NCBI GenBank assembly: GCA_020064725.1
Contig: JAGTWJ010000007.1
Location: forward strand, 930,001 to 994,000
Direction of reading: 5' to 3'
Source of the DNA: Drechslerella dactyloides
Taxonomy: Eukaryota; Ascomycota; Orbiliomycetes; Orbiliales; Orbiliaceae
DNA: 64,000 bases
Below are positions 33,792-46,394 of this stretch, in pieces. The position numbers and the translations under genes were made by a program. The stretch's first letter is position 1. Every line of letters starts with the position of its first letter. A model generated the notes under the pieces. That model was given only the letters and a program-made list of their open reading frames with translations. It ran no database searches and had not been told where the DNA came from.

Positions 33792-36700
33792 ATGGAGCCC
33801 TATCGCCATCCACCACCGTTCGGCCAGCAGCATCCTCACCCTCATCCGCCATCCTCCTCCTCTTCTTCGTCCCAACCTCACCACCAGCATCACCCGTACG
33901 GCAGTCCGTCCGGCGTCCCGCCCGAGCATCACCAGCAGCACCCGTCGCAGTTGCCGGGGCCTGGTCCTGCGCCTGGCGTCGGCTCTGCTGCCTATCATCC
34001 GCCGCCGTCGGCCTCACCAAACTCATACAACTTCCACCCGCAGCACCAGCAGCATCCTCACTCCCACTCTCACCCTCCTCCTCCGCCGGCCCACGCGCCG
34101 CCATACGCCCACTCCCAACAATACGCCAACTACGACTCCCGCCAACATCCTCCTCCTCATCCTCCTCCTCATCACCATCAACCTCCTCACCATCCTCCTT
34201 CCCATCACCAACCATCCGTCTCGTCGCCGACGACCTCTCGCTATCCTTCCCTCCGCAGCCCTCAACAATCCCACCACCAACCGCTACCGCCGACACGAAC
34301 ACATTACTCGTCGCCACCTCCTCATTCGCCAGGTGGCTACAACAACCCTCCGTCGCGTAGCAGCTACTACGATCCCGTCGGCGGCGGCAGAGACACGACG
34401 CGAGACTGGAATCCGACGCCGTCACGATACCCACCTCCCCTTACGTCACCAACGCAGCCTGTAAGTCCTTCTCAGCATCAAAGTTTTTTCCTGTTGACGA
34501 CTTTTTTTCCTTTCGCGACGGCCTTCATCAACGGGATGATGGAATTGATACAAACCGCCGCGGCCGTCGACGATACTCCATCCAATCGACGTCTACTGAC
34601 TCGCGTGTTCTTAGTCCCGCCCGCCGTACATGTACCCCGACGCTCCCCAGGAGCGGCCTCGGACGCCGACCCAGATGCCGAGGTCACCCACGGAATATAG
34701 AACACCGCACGCGGACCCAAAACGCCAGATGTCCCCCACCTCCGCCAATGGCGGCGGTCCCAGACGGGTTTCCATCAACAATATGGACTCCAGCTATCCG
34801 CCGCGTGGTCCCGAGTTCCAAAGCCCGCCGTACCGTCCTCCCGTTCCGGCATCCTCCCCGTCAATGGCTCCCGTATGTGCTGCACGAGATGAACCCACTC
34901 CCCCTGGCTATCGCGTGTTATCGCGTCGGTTCTCTTTCTTTTCGTTCTTTCTTTTTCTCTTAGTCTAATTTATTCCTGATAGTCCGCTCCGGGTTCCGCG
35001 AAAAAGTCCGCAATGTCGATCTCAGCTCTCCTGTCCGGATCCGAGGAAAGTGCAGCGGCGCGACCCTCGCCACCACCGCTAGCATCAGTATCCCACGCAC
35101 CTCACGTCGCGTCGGAACCCTCACCGACGTTTCCAAAACCCGGCCGCTCAGTTACTCCCGTCGATGTTCATCGTCCGACACCCCCGCAAGCTGAAAATGC
35201 TTCCAAAGAGTCGTCCGTAGCTGCAGCAGCCACTCCTGCCTCGCGACCACAGCCGCCCCCTATTGCTCCTGCTCCAACCGCAACACCGGTCACTCCCGCC
35301 GACCCGCAGCCGCGTCCGAAACGAAAGTACGTCCGACGACAACCTGTCGAGGGCGCCCATCTGAACACACCACCATCGACCCGGCAGACACGTCAATCTC
35401 CCGATAAATCCAAGATGGACATTGACGAAGACACACCCGTCAGGGCCCTGAAAACCGACAAGAACGCCAATAAAGCTCACACCCCCGTCGTCGACTTTGA
35501 TGCGGTCGATGCTGAAGACGACTTGCTGCAGGACGCCGAGTTTTACGCCCAGAAGAGGGAATATTATCTGAACAAGTCTCGCAAGAGGAAGCTCCAAGTC
35601 ACGCGTAAGGATGACCGACAATGCAAGCATCGACGTTTGAACTTCAGCAAACGAGTCGAGGAGGTAGTTTCTACGGTCGCCGTCGCTGGTCGCATCCGGG
35701 GTGAACAGAGATTCCATGAAAACGCCTACCAGGAGATTCTCCGACGCGAGGACTACGAGGAGAAGGAGCGCAAGAAGGAAATGCAGCGTATTCGCCGACG
35801 TGCTAAGGCGGCGTCGGAGCATCGGGCCAAAGCTGACCTAGCTGCTAAAGAAGCTCTCGAGAATGCGGAGAAGAACCGTATCATGATGGAGGAAGCTAGG
35901 AAGGCCGGCAAGGTGTTGCCGATCGAGAGGACGCTCACCTTCAGAGGCTATACCGATGATATGGATTCCGAGGTTCCAACAGCTGACGACGAGGTCCGGA
36001 AGCCGATCAAGAAGAAGCCGGGCAAGCAGAAGCGTCGGACGGATGATCCAAAGGAGTTGAGCATGCTGAGAGCTGAGATGGATGCCAGGCCGCCAGTCAT
36101 CGAGCCCGTCAGAGAGCCTACACCGGAGCCCTTGCTGCCCAACTCCTCCAAGGCATACAACCAGATGTACGAGCAGATCTGGCGAGACATCGCGCGACGC
36201 GATATCCCCAAGATCTCGAGACACCAGCAGTACACCCTTGGGATGAAGATGTCCAATTACCGGAAGACATGCCAGCTGGCCTCCAAGGAAGCCCGACGCT
36301 GGCAGCTCCGTACGACAAAGAATACGAAGGACGTGCAGGCCCGTGCCAAGAAATCCATGCGTGAAATGACCGCATTCTGGAAGCGCAATGAGCGTGAAGA
36401 ACGTGACATGCGCCGACGGGCGGAGAAGGAAGCGCTGGAGCGGGCGAAGAAGGAAGAAGAAGAACGCGAATCCCGCCGCCAGGCGAGAAAGTTGAACTTC
36501 TTGATTTCTCAGACCGAGCTGTATTCTCATTTCATCGGAAAGAAGATCAAAACGGACGAAGTTGAGAGATCGACCGACAGGGAGGGCGTGGCGGGTAATC
36601 CCCAGGCGCGTGCACCGACAGCTGCCCATGTCGACGAAGACGATCTCGGGAACGAAGTCACCAGAATTGAAGATCTTGATTTCGACGAAGCTGACGACTC

Positions 36701-39611
36701 TGCTCTCACGGCTGCTGCCAAGACGAATGCTCATCTGGCTGTGGAGGAGGCTCGCAAGAAGGCGCAAGAGTTCAACAATGCCGATGGTGGTGACAGCAAT
36801 CTGGGCGGCGTTAACCTTGACAGCGATGAAATGAACTTCCAAAATCCGACGAGCTTGGGCGACATTTACATCGACCAGCCGAAGCTACTCACTTGCCAGC
36901 TCAAAGAGTATCAGCTCAAGGGTCTCAATTGGCTTGTCAATCTTTACGAACAGGGTATCAACGGCATTTTGGCAGACGAGATGGGTCTCGGAAAAACGGT
37001 GCAGTCGATATCAGTCATGGCGTATCTGGCGGAGCATCACAACATCTGGGGCCCCTTTCTCGTCATCGCACCGGCATCCACGCTGCACAACTGGCAGCAG
37101 GAAGTCACCAAGTTTGTTCCGGACCTCAAGGTTCTCCCATACTGGGGTAACACGAAGGACCGAAAGATTCTCCGCAAGTTCTGGGATCGGAAGCATCTCA
37201 CGTACACCAAGGATGCGCCGTTCCACGTCCTTGTCACGTCGTACCAATTGGTTGTTGCGGACGCGCAGTATTTCCAGCGCATAAAATGGCAGTACATGAT
37301 TCTTGACGAGGCGCAGGCGATCAAGAGCTCGACGTCGACTCGTTGGAAGTCCCTTCTCGGATTCTCCTGTAGGAACCGGCTGCTGCTTACTGGTACGCCT
37401 ATTCAAAACAACATGCAGGAACTGTGGGCTCTTCTCCACTTCATCATGCCGACGCTGTTCGACTCTCACGACGAATTTAGTGAATGGTTCTCCAAGGACA
37501 TCGAGAGTCACGCGCAGAGTAATACTCAGTTGAACGAGGCGCAGCTCCGCCGGTTGCACATGATTCTCAAACCCTTCATGTTGCGCCGTATCAAGAAGCA
37601 CGTGCAGTCGGAACTCGGCGACAAGATTGAAATCGACGTCTACTGCGAGCTCACCTTCCGGCAGAGGAGCATCTATCGGGCGCTACGGAACAAGATCAAC
37701 ATGGCGGATATCATTGATAAGGCTGTCATGGGCGATGAGGGATCGCAGAGCTTGATGAATCTCGTTATGCAGTTCCGAAAAGTTTGCAACCATCCGGATT
37801 TGTTTGAGCGCGCGGATACGATTTCGCCGATGGCGTTTTCAAAGTTTCCTGAGACTGCGTCTTTTCTGAGAGAGGGGAGCAACATCAACGTTCCGTACGG
37901 CATCACGAATCTGATCGAGTACAAACTGCCAAAGTTGGTGGCGAGGGATGGACGGCTGAGCGTGCCGGGGCGGACGTCCCAGGCTGGGTTCCGGAAACGA
38001 TACGTCAATTCTCCCGACAGCAAGCTGAATATCTGGAACCCGATGTACCTCGCCAAGCAGTACGTTGAGGCGAATTCGGCGTTTGGGTTCCTGCGGTTCA
38101 TCGACACGTCGCCGGCGGAGGCGTCCAAGGCGTTCCACGCGCCGCTGATGGAGCGTGCGGTGGACGTCTTTTCGAACTTCAGTCTAGATTACGAGCCGTT
38201 TCCCGAGTATGAGGAGAAATATGTACCGATGCGCACGCTGCTGTTGGTGGAGACCGCGAAGCAGAAGATGGTACCGCAGGAGCCTGCCGACGCGTTCACG
38301 CTCAAGTCTCTCAGGTATATTTCGCGGGCGGCGTTCGTCGACGAGCGGCTGCACAGGCTGGAGCCGATGCTTATCCCGAAGGCTACGGCGCCACCAATCA
38401 CGATCAGCTGTACGGCGCAGGCGGTCGGCTATGAGACTAGCGACTTGCTGTTCAATCCGCGCCAGCGCAAGATTCTGTTCGGCCCGCTGCCGATTGAAGA
38501 GGGCCATCTGATAGAGGATAAGGTCGACCCGGTCTACTATCCTACGCCCAAGTTACTCCCCGATCCGGATTCTGAGGTTGGCGGTTTCACGTCCATCCAG
38601 GTGCCGTCCATGCGCCGCTTCGTCGCTGAGTCCGGCAAGCTCGCGCGGTTGGATTCGCTGCTCAAGGAGCTGAAGGCCAACGGACACAGAGTGCTACTCT
38701 ACTTCCAGATGACACGCATGATCGATCTGATGGAAGAATACCTCTCCTATCGACAGTACAAGTACCTCCGTCTCGACGGTTCGTCGAAACTCGAGGACCG
38801 ACGCGACATGGTGGCGGACTGGCAGACGCGGCCCGAGATCTTTATATTCCTGCTGTCGACGCGCGCTGGTGGTCTCGGTATCAATCTTACGGCGGCGGAC
38901 ACGGTTATATTCTACGACTCGGACTGGAACCCGACGATTGACAGCCAGGCGATGGACCGCGCGCATCGTTTAGGTCAGACGAAGCAGGTTCGCGTGTACC
39001 GTCTCATCACGCGCGGGACGGTTGAGGAGCGGATTTTGCTCCGTGCGAAGCAGAAGGCGGAGGTGCAGAAGGTGGTCGTTGGCGGTGGCGAGGGCGAGTA
39101 TAAGAATGTGGACTTCAACAAGGGATCGCGCGAGATGGCGATGTTGCTGCTCGACGATGATGCCGACGGGCAGACGCTTGAGCAGCAGATGGATGCGCGG
39201 CAGAAGCAGCGGGAGGTGGAGGATGCGGCGAAGGGCGGGCGGAAGAAGGGGACGAAGAGGAAGAAGACGACGGCGCTGGAGAGTCTGGAGGAGATGTATC
39301 ATGAAGGTGAGTTTTCCCCTGCTGATGTAGTTTTGGTGGCAGTCGTTTGATTATGTGAACGTGTGCTAATGGATGATGGTTTAGGGGAGGGACATTTCGA
39401 TGATAATAGCGCCAAGCCGTCGGAGGCTAGCACGCCGATTCCGACTGGTGCTGCGGCGTCGGGCGGGAGAGGCGGGCGGAAGGGCGGTAGGGGAGGCAAG
39501 GCTGGTGGGCCGTCGCGGTCGCATCGGCGCAAGTCGGCGAAGGAGCGGATGGAGATGGCGGACGGGCTGAGTGGGAGTGCGCTTGACGAGGACACTGCGA
39601 TGGGGATGTAG
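33792..39611 (+). CDS. INO80: INO80 chromatin-remodelling ATPase
   Basis: Catalytic subunit of the nuclear INO80 complex, which slides nucleosomes and exchanges H2A.Z. Four exons: 33792-34460, 34615-34872, 34983-39306, 39385-39611, all phases consistent, giving 1,825 residues, within the family's fungal range. The N-terminus (about 1-310) is His/Pro/Ser-rich and disordered. The DBINO domain lies at about 700-830, with a long charged helix. The SNF2 ATPase starts near 950: Walker [10 protein letters not shown] (K980), DEAQ box at 1084-1087 (DEAQ rather than DEAH is the INO80 signature). The large INO80-type insertion is followed by the second helicase lobe (STRAGGLG at 1601; RAHRLGQ). The C-terminus is basic and Gly/Lys-rich. 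Start ATG 33792 is the first Met of the continuous Pro/His-rich frame; an in-frame ATG at 33732 is possible. The 3' neighbour LSG1 converges on it. Confidence 0.96.
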
Positions 39612-40420
39612 CGTGATGCCGATGTCGATATGGTGGATGGGGTTTGTGTTTTATATTTGAGGGTTCGTTTGAGGACGATGGTATAGATGATGCCGCTATG
39701 CTTTTGTTTTTCCTTTTTAAAACTTTTCCTTTTCGTCTTGTTTCCTTTACTGTTTATGTTTCGTTCAAAAGAAGAAAGCTTGTTTTTTTAACTTTTTTTT
39801 ATATAATCGGTACGGGCTTTATTCTGTAACTACTATTTTTTGTCTGTCCTGTTGCTTTGGACAGTGCAGTCGGTACGATGGTTGTGGTATTGTAATTTCT
39901 ATCTTGATGCTTTTTGTAGTTTTGCATTTTGCTTTGCGCGTTATGGTTCGTGGTATTTTACCGGTGTGTATGAAATAGACTGCGGAGGTCGGTTGATGGC
40001 CGGGCGAGTCTTGATTCCTTTTGTTCGTCGTATTATATTAGATGGGGGTGCTTGGCTAGCTTGATTGTCGGAGAGGTCTTTCTTTTCCGTGTACGATAGC
40101 TATAGATCGGTCTATCTATTGTTCATTTCGTCTCGATTGGCTGGGCAGTTCTTATATACACAGCTGAAGCTACTACGCCCGCCGGTCTGGTCTGCATCAA
40201 ATTGTAGGTAATACTAGTAGTTCATACTTAGACTTTTAACCATCGTACATGCACGTTTCATAACGTTAACGCCAAATAATGACCATAGGACACCGCTGTA
40301 CTTTTACCCCATTCATCATACATCGATCGAAACCCTCGTAGCCATGCATGCATCATTCATACCGAGACGAACCAACGAACGTATATATATACCTAGGTAT
40401 ATAGAGATGGATAGAATGGA
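39612..40420. other. Convergent intergenic region INO80 / LSG1
   Basis: Tail-to-tail spacer holding both 3' UTRs. T-rich and ATATAT patches at 39.7-39.85 and 40.38-40.40 kb are plausible polyadenylation signals. No gene seen. Confidence 0.5.
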
Positions 40421-42490
40421 TCAGTCGTCAACGGTGTTGGTGCGCCGCTTTGCTCTGGCGGGCTTGAAGTGGCGCTTTCCCTTTGCGTCTGCTGGATCCA
40501 CGCCCTTCTCGAGCGCGTCTACCAGCCGCGCTTTCCGGCCGGTCAGCTGTTTACCGGCGCTGCCGCCGGCGGAAGAGGTCCGGTTGGCGGCGACGTAGCC
40601 GTATGGTGTTTGGATGTGTGCGTTTCCAGCGTCCGCTTTGAAGAATTGTTTGTCCAGATTCTTGGACTTTGCGCCGCGTTCGGCGAGGGGGTTCAGCGGG
40701 ACCATCTCGTCGTCGTCGTCGGCGGTTGTGGTTGTGAGTGTGGTTGTAGTGGCTGTGGCGGATGTGGCGTTCGCGCTGTCGGTGGAGTCGAGGCGGCAAC
40801 GGGGCGGTAGGCGGTCGACGTCGTAGAGCTCGGCGTTGAATTGCACGGGGTCGATTTCGGGATCTTGCGGCGGCGGGTGGCAGAAGAGCAGGCGGCCGTT
40901 GACGTAGTCTTTCAGTATTATTCTCGCGGCGCGGGACTCGTCCCAGTTGCGGCCTGTGCCGGTCTTCGTGAAGCCGCGGGCGCGGGCGTAGGCTGTTAGC
41001 ACCTCGCTGGCGGTGGGGACGCCGGTGCCGCCTTCCTCGGGTGGACGGACGGGGATGGAGACGCCGTAGAGGCGCTCGAGGTAGCGTTTTGGGATGCGCT
41101 GGGCGACGAGGGCGGCGGGGCCGGTGAATTCGCGCAGCTGGTCGATTGGGAGGACGCCGTTGGTTACGAGGTCGGCTTTTGTGGTGGCGAAGTTTGGGAA
41201 GACGAGGCCGGGACAGTCGACGAGCATGACGGAGGGGGAGAGGTGGATTGTTTGGAAGTGTTTTGTTTTGCCGGGGGTGGAGGAGACGGAGACCTTTTTG
41301 GCGCCGATGAGGGCGTTGATGGTGGAGGATTTGCCGACGTTGGGGTAGCCGACGAGGCCGACGTTGATTTTGCGGGGTGCGGTGGTGGCGGTGGGGGAGG
41401 TGGAGGGGTCGGCGGGCGGCGGGAGGGAGGGGGCGTGGGAGAGGAAGAGGGATTCGAGCTCGTCGACGGTGATGATGCGGGTGCGCGGGTCTTCTTCTGG
41501 TGAGGCGAGGGTGAGATTTTCTATCGCGGCGGTGGGGGGTTCCTCGTCCGCGGGCGAGTCGTCGTCGTTGCTGTTTTCGAGATCTTCCGGGCCCTCGGGG
41601 AGGGCTTCGTCGTCGTCTACATCTTCGTAATCTTCGTCGTCGTCGTCGGCGGCTTCGTTGCTCTGTTTGGCGAGCGCGGCGGAGAAGAATTTATATTCGA
41701 TGCCCTCCTGTTCGAAATAGTCGGCCCAGGCCTGTCGCTGTTTTAAAGTCATCATGTCGGACTTGTTCACGAGCAGGAGATTGCGCTTGCGACCATCGAT
41801 CTCCTGGACGTAGTGCTCGAGGTCTTCACTGCGGAAGCTGAGGGGATTGCGGGCGTCGACAATCTGGACGACGAGGTCGGAGCGCTCGATGACACGCCAG
41901 AGCTGGCGCCAGACCTCGAGGTTGCGCTCGAAGGGGGTGAGCAGGAGATCGTGGTTCTCGGCGAGTTCGGCGAGGGAGCGGCGCCAGTCGAGGAAGGCGT
42001 CCTTCTCGGCGCGCTCGAGCTCGGCGGGGGTCGTGGACTCGTCCCAGGGCGGGCGGCGGGGCACGGTCAGCTTGCCGGCGTTATCGCGGTGGCGGCGGAG
42101 CTGGGCCTTCTCCTCGTCCGGGGAGAGGAGATAGGGATTGAGCTGGTCGCTGTGGATGACCTTGATGTTCATCTTCTCGGCGGTGAAGTCGGTGTCGGCG
42201 AGCTCGGCCGTGGCGAGGAACTCGTCGAGGGCCTGCTGCTCCGTGATGCTGCGCATCTTGACCCAGTCCGCCTCCTTGTGCGTCGTCGTGTACTATCACC
42301 ACATTAGCAGCTGACTATTAACTATCATGATCGCGGCTTCGAGGAGTGAACGTACTCTCTCGGAGCCGTCGCCGTTGCGGCGCCGGGATTTGGCGCCGCT
42401 GGTGCGGGAGCCCCGCGATGCCCCGCCAAACTTGTCGTTCATCAGGCTGCGGCCGAGGCCCTCGTTGTTCTTCGCCCGCGGCAGGCCCAT
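40421..42490 (-). CDS. LSG1: Large-subunit GTPase LSG1 (60S export/maturation)
   Basis: Cytoplasmic circularly permuted GTPase that releases the export adaptor NMD3 from pre-60S ribosomes. Two exons: 42490-42356 and 42292-40421; the 63-bp intron has GTACGT, GCTAAT branch and GATAG acceptor. 668 residues. The N-terminus GLPRAKNNEGLGRSLMNDKF is the conserved LSG1 start. Motifs appear in the permuted order G4 (NKSD, 221) then G1 (GYPNVGKSS, 360) then G3 (DCPG, 404); DARNP at about 191 precedes them. An Asp/Glu-rich insertion sits between G4 and G1. The C-terminus is lysine/arginine-rich. It diverges from LTV1 with 289 bp between starts. Confidence 0.96.
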
Positions 42491-42779
42491 CGCTGCGGCT
42501 CTGCTGTCTCCTGCTGTGGCGACGTCTGTTGGGTGTCTTCAGTGTTCTCGGCGACGTCGGGTTCCGAGGGTGGTGCTCCGTTTGACGTTTGTGGGGTGGA
42601 GGTGGTGAGAGGCGACGTTTGGGTGACAGAGTTTTTTTTTTAAAGGCGTGGATTTCTAAGCTACACAACCTTCATCACCATCGTCCTTACCAAGCAGCTA
42701 GAACCAGGGCTCCGACTGTCTCCACTCTTCTCCAGCTGCAGGATAGCTACTTTGAGCTCCAGGAAGCTTCACCGCCGCC
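42491..42779. promoter_or_regulatory. Shared divergent promoter LSG1 / LTV1
   Basis: Only 289 bp separate the start codons of two oppositely transcribed ribosome-assembly genes. It contains a T9 tract (42632-42640) and CT-rich DNA. No TATA box seen. Confidence 0.6.
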
Positions 42780-44694
42780 ATGCCCAAGCAAAAGTGGATG
42801 TAAGTACCAATCCGACCTCATACTGGTATACTCACGATGCCCTCACCCTAGCTACATGCCTCCACCAAGCCACGATGCCAGGCCCGCCATACGATACCTT
42901 TTGCACGGATAAACACTGTAGCGCCTAGCACCAAGGCTTAGGGCGAACACTGCTATCGTGCCTGGCATAGAGGCCAGGGTAAACGCTGCTATGGCGCCGG
43001 GCATCGAGGCTGCTTCACACCTAGTCTCGGGGCAATCACTGTCTTCCCACCCGAGCAGTCACGACGTCCCAAAATACAGCGCACGGCTTCAAGGCTACAC
43101 AAGTCCATCTGCTAATTTCCCTGCTAACCTCCCGCAGAAACAAAAAGTCCGCGCAGACGTTCACCCTCGTCCACCGCTCCCAGCAGGACCCCCTCATCCA
43201 CGATGCCGACGCCCCGCAGATGGTCTTCAAGGAGCTCATCACTCCGAACTCAAACACCCCGACGCCCCCGCAGCCCGTATCATCCTCCTCCCGCCACCGC
43301 CCCGCCTTCTCCTCCGCCGCATCCGCCATCTCCACCGCCAGCAGCAGGATCAAGACCATCTCCGACCTCGAATCCGAGTATGGCTTCAAGTCGCGGCAGA
43401 ACGAGGGCGAGGCCGCCCTGCACGGCATCTACTACGACGACACAGAGTACGACTACATGCAGCACATGCGCGACATCGGCGTCTCAGCCGAGGCTGTCTT
43501 CATCGAGGCCCCGCAGGCGTCGTCGAAACAGCGCAAGCACAAGACGCCCGTGATACCCGAGGAGGAAGAGAACGACGACGGCACGGAGCGCAAGAAGACG
43601 CTCGAGGAGCTGCTGGCCGAGGACACCGCCGCGAAGAACGGCGGGAACACGCGCCGCGGCGTGGAGCTGCCCGCTGAGATGCTGCCGAGTGGCGGATACC
43701 TCAAGCGCACGTACCGCGACCAGCAGGATGTCCCTGATACGATTGCGGGCTTCCAGCCGGATATGGACCCGCGGCTGCGAGAGGTGCTCGAGGCGCTGGA
43801 CGACGAGGCGTATGTTGGCGAGGAGCAGGAGCAGGAGGAGGATTTCTTCGCGTCGCTGGCGAAGAGCGGCGAGGTTGAGGAGTTTGAGTTTGAGCGGGCT
43901 GCCGACTTTTTCGACGAGGACGAAGAAGCGGACGACGACGACGGGTGGGAGAGCGACGCTACCGAAAAGGCGCAGCCGCAGTCCCCAATAAATGCGCAGC
44001 GGGCAGAAACAACGGCAACGGACCCCAGCGAGCTACCCGACCCCGCGCTCGTCGGCGCGGACGACGCCGCAATCGAATCCGCGGAAACGAATGAAGCCTG
44101 GCAGCGCGAATTCGCCAAATTCAAAAAAGACAAATCCAAAAAACCCACATTCGCAGACTCCTCGGCCGCAGGCCGCACCGCAACATCAACCCTCTCCTTC
44201 GGCGGCGACGACCTCGCCTCCCTCGTCAGCGCCTTCAACAACCGCAAGCTCAAGAAGAAGAAAGTGCCGAGCTCATCCCGCACCATGACGTCTAGCTACA
44301 GCATGTCGTCGTCCGCACTCTTCCGCACGGAGGGACTGACGACTCTCGACGACCGCTTCGACCGGATTGAAGAGGAGTACGCGCGGGACGAAGATGAGGA
44401 AGATGAGATTGCGTCGGGCGTGTCGCTGGTCGCGAGTGGGCCGGAGCGGCAGGATTTTGGTAGTATCTTGGATGAATTCCTGGATGGGTATAATGTTACG
44501 GGCAAGCGGCAGCAGTGGGTGCGGCGAGGCAAGCAGCAGACTGGTATGCAGCAGCTGGACGAAATTGTGAGTTTTTCTCCTCCATACATACGTTTGTTTC
44601 ACGCATGTGGATTATCTGTGAAGGCTGTGCGGAGATGCTAACGGGTGAATAGAGGCAGGGACTGGGAAGACCGCGGGTGGCGTCAAAGTCGTAG
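42780..44694 (+). CDS. LTV1: LTV1, 40S ribosome biogenesis factor
   Basis: Non-ribosomal factor needed for late 40S assembly and export. Exons 42780-42799, 43138-44566 and 44653-44694; phases agree. 496 residues. The first exon codes only MPKQKW and part of Ile; the second resumes with NKKSAQTFTLVHRSQQDPLI, the signature start of LTV1 proteins. The middle is acidic (many Glu/Asp runs), with EYDYMQHMRDIG near the start of the second exon and LTTLDDRFDRIEEEY and FGSILDEFL later, all LTV1 hallmarks. The last exon gives RQGLGRPRVASKS. The first intron (338 bp) is long for this window and contains a degenerate tandem repeat. Confidence 0.95.
42905..43020. repeat. ~45-bp degenerate tandem repeat in LTV1 intron 1
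   Basis: The pattern ACTGCTAT-GGC-GCCNGGCAT-GAGGC-AGGG recurs about 2.5 times (starting near 42913, 42954 and 42999) within the first intron. Confidence 0.6.
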
Positions 44695-45128
44695 AAGGTT
44701 GACATGACATGCATTCACAGCGGATATGAATATTCCTAGATGATATTAGGTTTAAAGTACGGCGTCGGGCGTGCTGGGGTATATACTAACGATAGCGAAA
44801 CAAAAGTTCATCAATTCATGTCCATCGTAACTATAAATACATGCATACATACTACGTCGATGCGCAAATCTATTACCTCGTCCGTCCGTCCGTCCGTTTT
44901 TTCGTTCAATCAACCGTTGGCTACCGTATATCTGATATCATGCGAGAAGAAAGCACCCGTTCCAGCAAAAAAAAAAAAAAAAAAGAGAAAAAATCAAAGA
45001 CGCTGACCATATCTTACAATTCTCGCCCACATTCTTGAACGCCGTGAGTGACAATTGACGTTCACGTTAATTGCTCGCCGGTCCCCATTCATACCCTCGC
45101 TCGTCGGTCAAAAATACCCTTTATACGA
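44695..45128. other. Convergent spacer with poly(A) tract
   Basis: Tail-to-tail spacer between LTV1 and the next gene. It contains A18 at 44967-44984 and (CCGT)n at about 44880-44895. No gene seen. Confidence 0.5.
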
Positions 45129-46394
45129 TCAATATCGATACCGGTAGCTGGGGTAATAGTCATCATCGATTGCGACCCGCCGCATCCGATCCGCCGACTC
45201 GTCCATATCCCGCAACGCAGCACTAGCATCGATTCCCCGCTGCTGCGCCCGAAGATACTCCATCTCGTTAGCGTGCGCGCGCTCCCGCGAGATTCGCGAA
45301 TAGTGGTCTTCCATATCCCGCAGCTCCTGCTCGGCGGCGAGCAGTTCCATTTCTTCACGCTCGCGCTCAATCTCTGCCGGCGAACGACGCGGGTGGCGGA
45401 TCTGCTGCAGTCGCACCGGCGGCGACCGCGACCGCGGGGGTTCAGGCGGGGGTGGTGGCCTGTAGACGACGCTGTTTCGCTTGCTGTTGGTGCGGGTTGG
45501 CGGGAGGGAGTGGCTTGTCGTTGGGGCGGTGGAGACGCCTGCGGTTAGATCGTTGAAGGTCGAGATGCTCGCGCTTGTGGGACGTTGCGGGAGCGGTGGC
45601 GCTAGCGAGAGGGGTTTCGTCGGCGGGTGGGACCGGAAGTAGGCTAGTTGCCGGCGGATGCGGTCTATGGGAATCTGGAGTTCGTGGGCGAGGTCGCGGA
45701 AGTTTGCGTCGAGCTGGGGGCGGTCGGTGAGGGGCATGACGGGGCGGGCGGTGCCGGGGACCAGCAGGCGGTATTTGTCGCTGAGGCCGACGAGGGTGCT
45801 GTACGCCTGCGCACTACTGTTAGCCGCGCTCTGTATATATAGGGTGGTGGATTAGGGTAGGTACTTTGTTGTCGCCGTTCTCCATAGAGTCGAGGTATGT
45901 GATTATCAGAAACTTGATGAAGCCCGTGCGCGTGAGGGCCGCGTGCATGGGGCGGCGGAACTGCTTGAACGGATTGGCGAGGGTCTTGTCGACGAGGTGG
46001 TATTGGCATTCCATTGCGTCCCAGAGGAGGGGCAGCATCCAGTCTTCGTTCTTGATGAGCGTCGAGAAGAAGTCTGTACATCCATCATCAATCGTGTTAG
46101 TCGCACAATCTCAATTGAATGAATAATATCAAGTGTACTCGTTTTGGGAAGTTACACACCTTCATCCGCCGGCGAGACGGGCTCGACGTCTTCAAAGACG
46201 GGCCCCATCCGCTTCTCGAGCGTGATGAACCCGCGATGCGACTTGCCAAAGTGGTCGTCGTGCAGCACGAACAGCGCCTCCAGCAGCTCCATCACGGCGT
46301 CGGCGCCAGGCGACAGGTTGAAAGACTGGTAGCGCGCCATGATGCCGTGGTCGCCGGGGTTGGAAGGGTAATCGTCGACCGTCTGACTCGACAT
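45129..46394 (-). CDS. Conserved fungal protein of unknown function
   Basis: Three exons on the minus strand: 46394-46160, 46073-45865 and 45806-45129, all with GT..AG boundaries and consistent phases; 373 residues. The N-terminal 170 residues look globular and well conserved (LSPGADAVMELLEALFVLHD, DWMLPLLWDAMECQYHLVDK, TYLDSMENGDNK). The middle is Pro/Ser-rich, and the C-terminal third is a charged coiled coil (EIEREREEMELLAAEQELRD) ending in a Tyr/Arg-rich tail. I do not recognise an assigned family; no signal peptide or membrane span. The gene order with LTV1 (convergent) gives no functional clue. Confidence 0.8.

Noticed and set aside
33368..34360. 330-codon plus-strand frame overlapping INO80 exon 1 out of frame
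   Set aside because: Its composition follows from the CAY/CCN repeats of the INO80 His/Pro-rich region read in another frame; no domain, and the INO80 frame with splice sites explains the region.
35838..36842. 334-codon minus-strand frame
   Set aside because: Antisense shadow of the INO80 coding exon; no recognisable protein.
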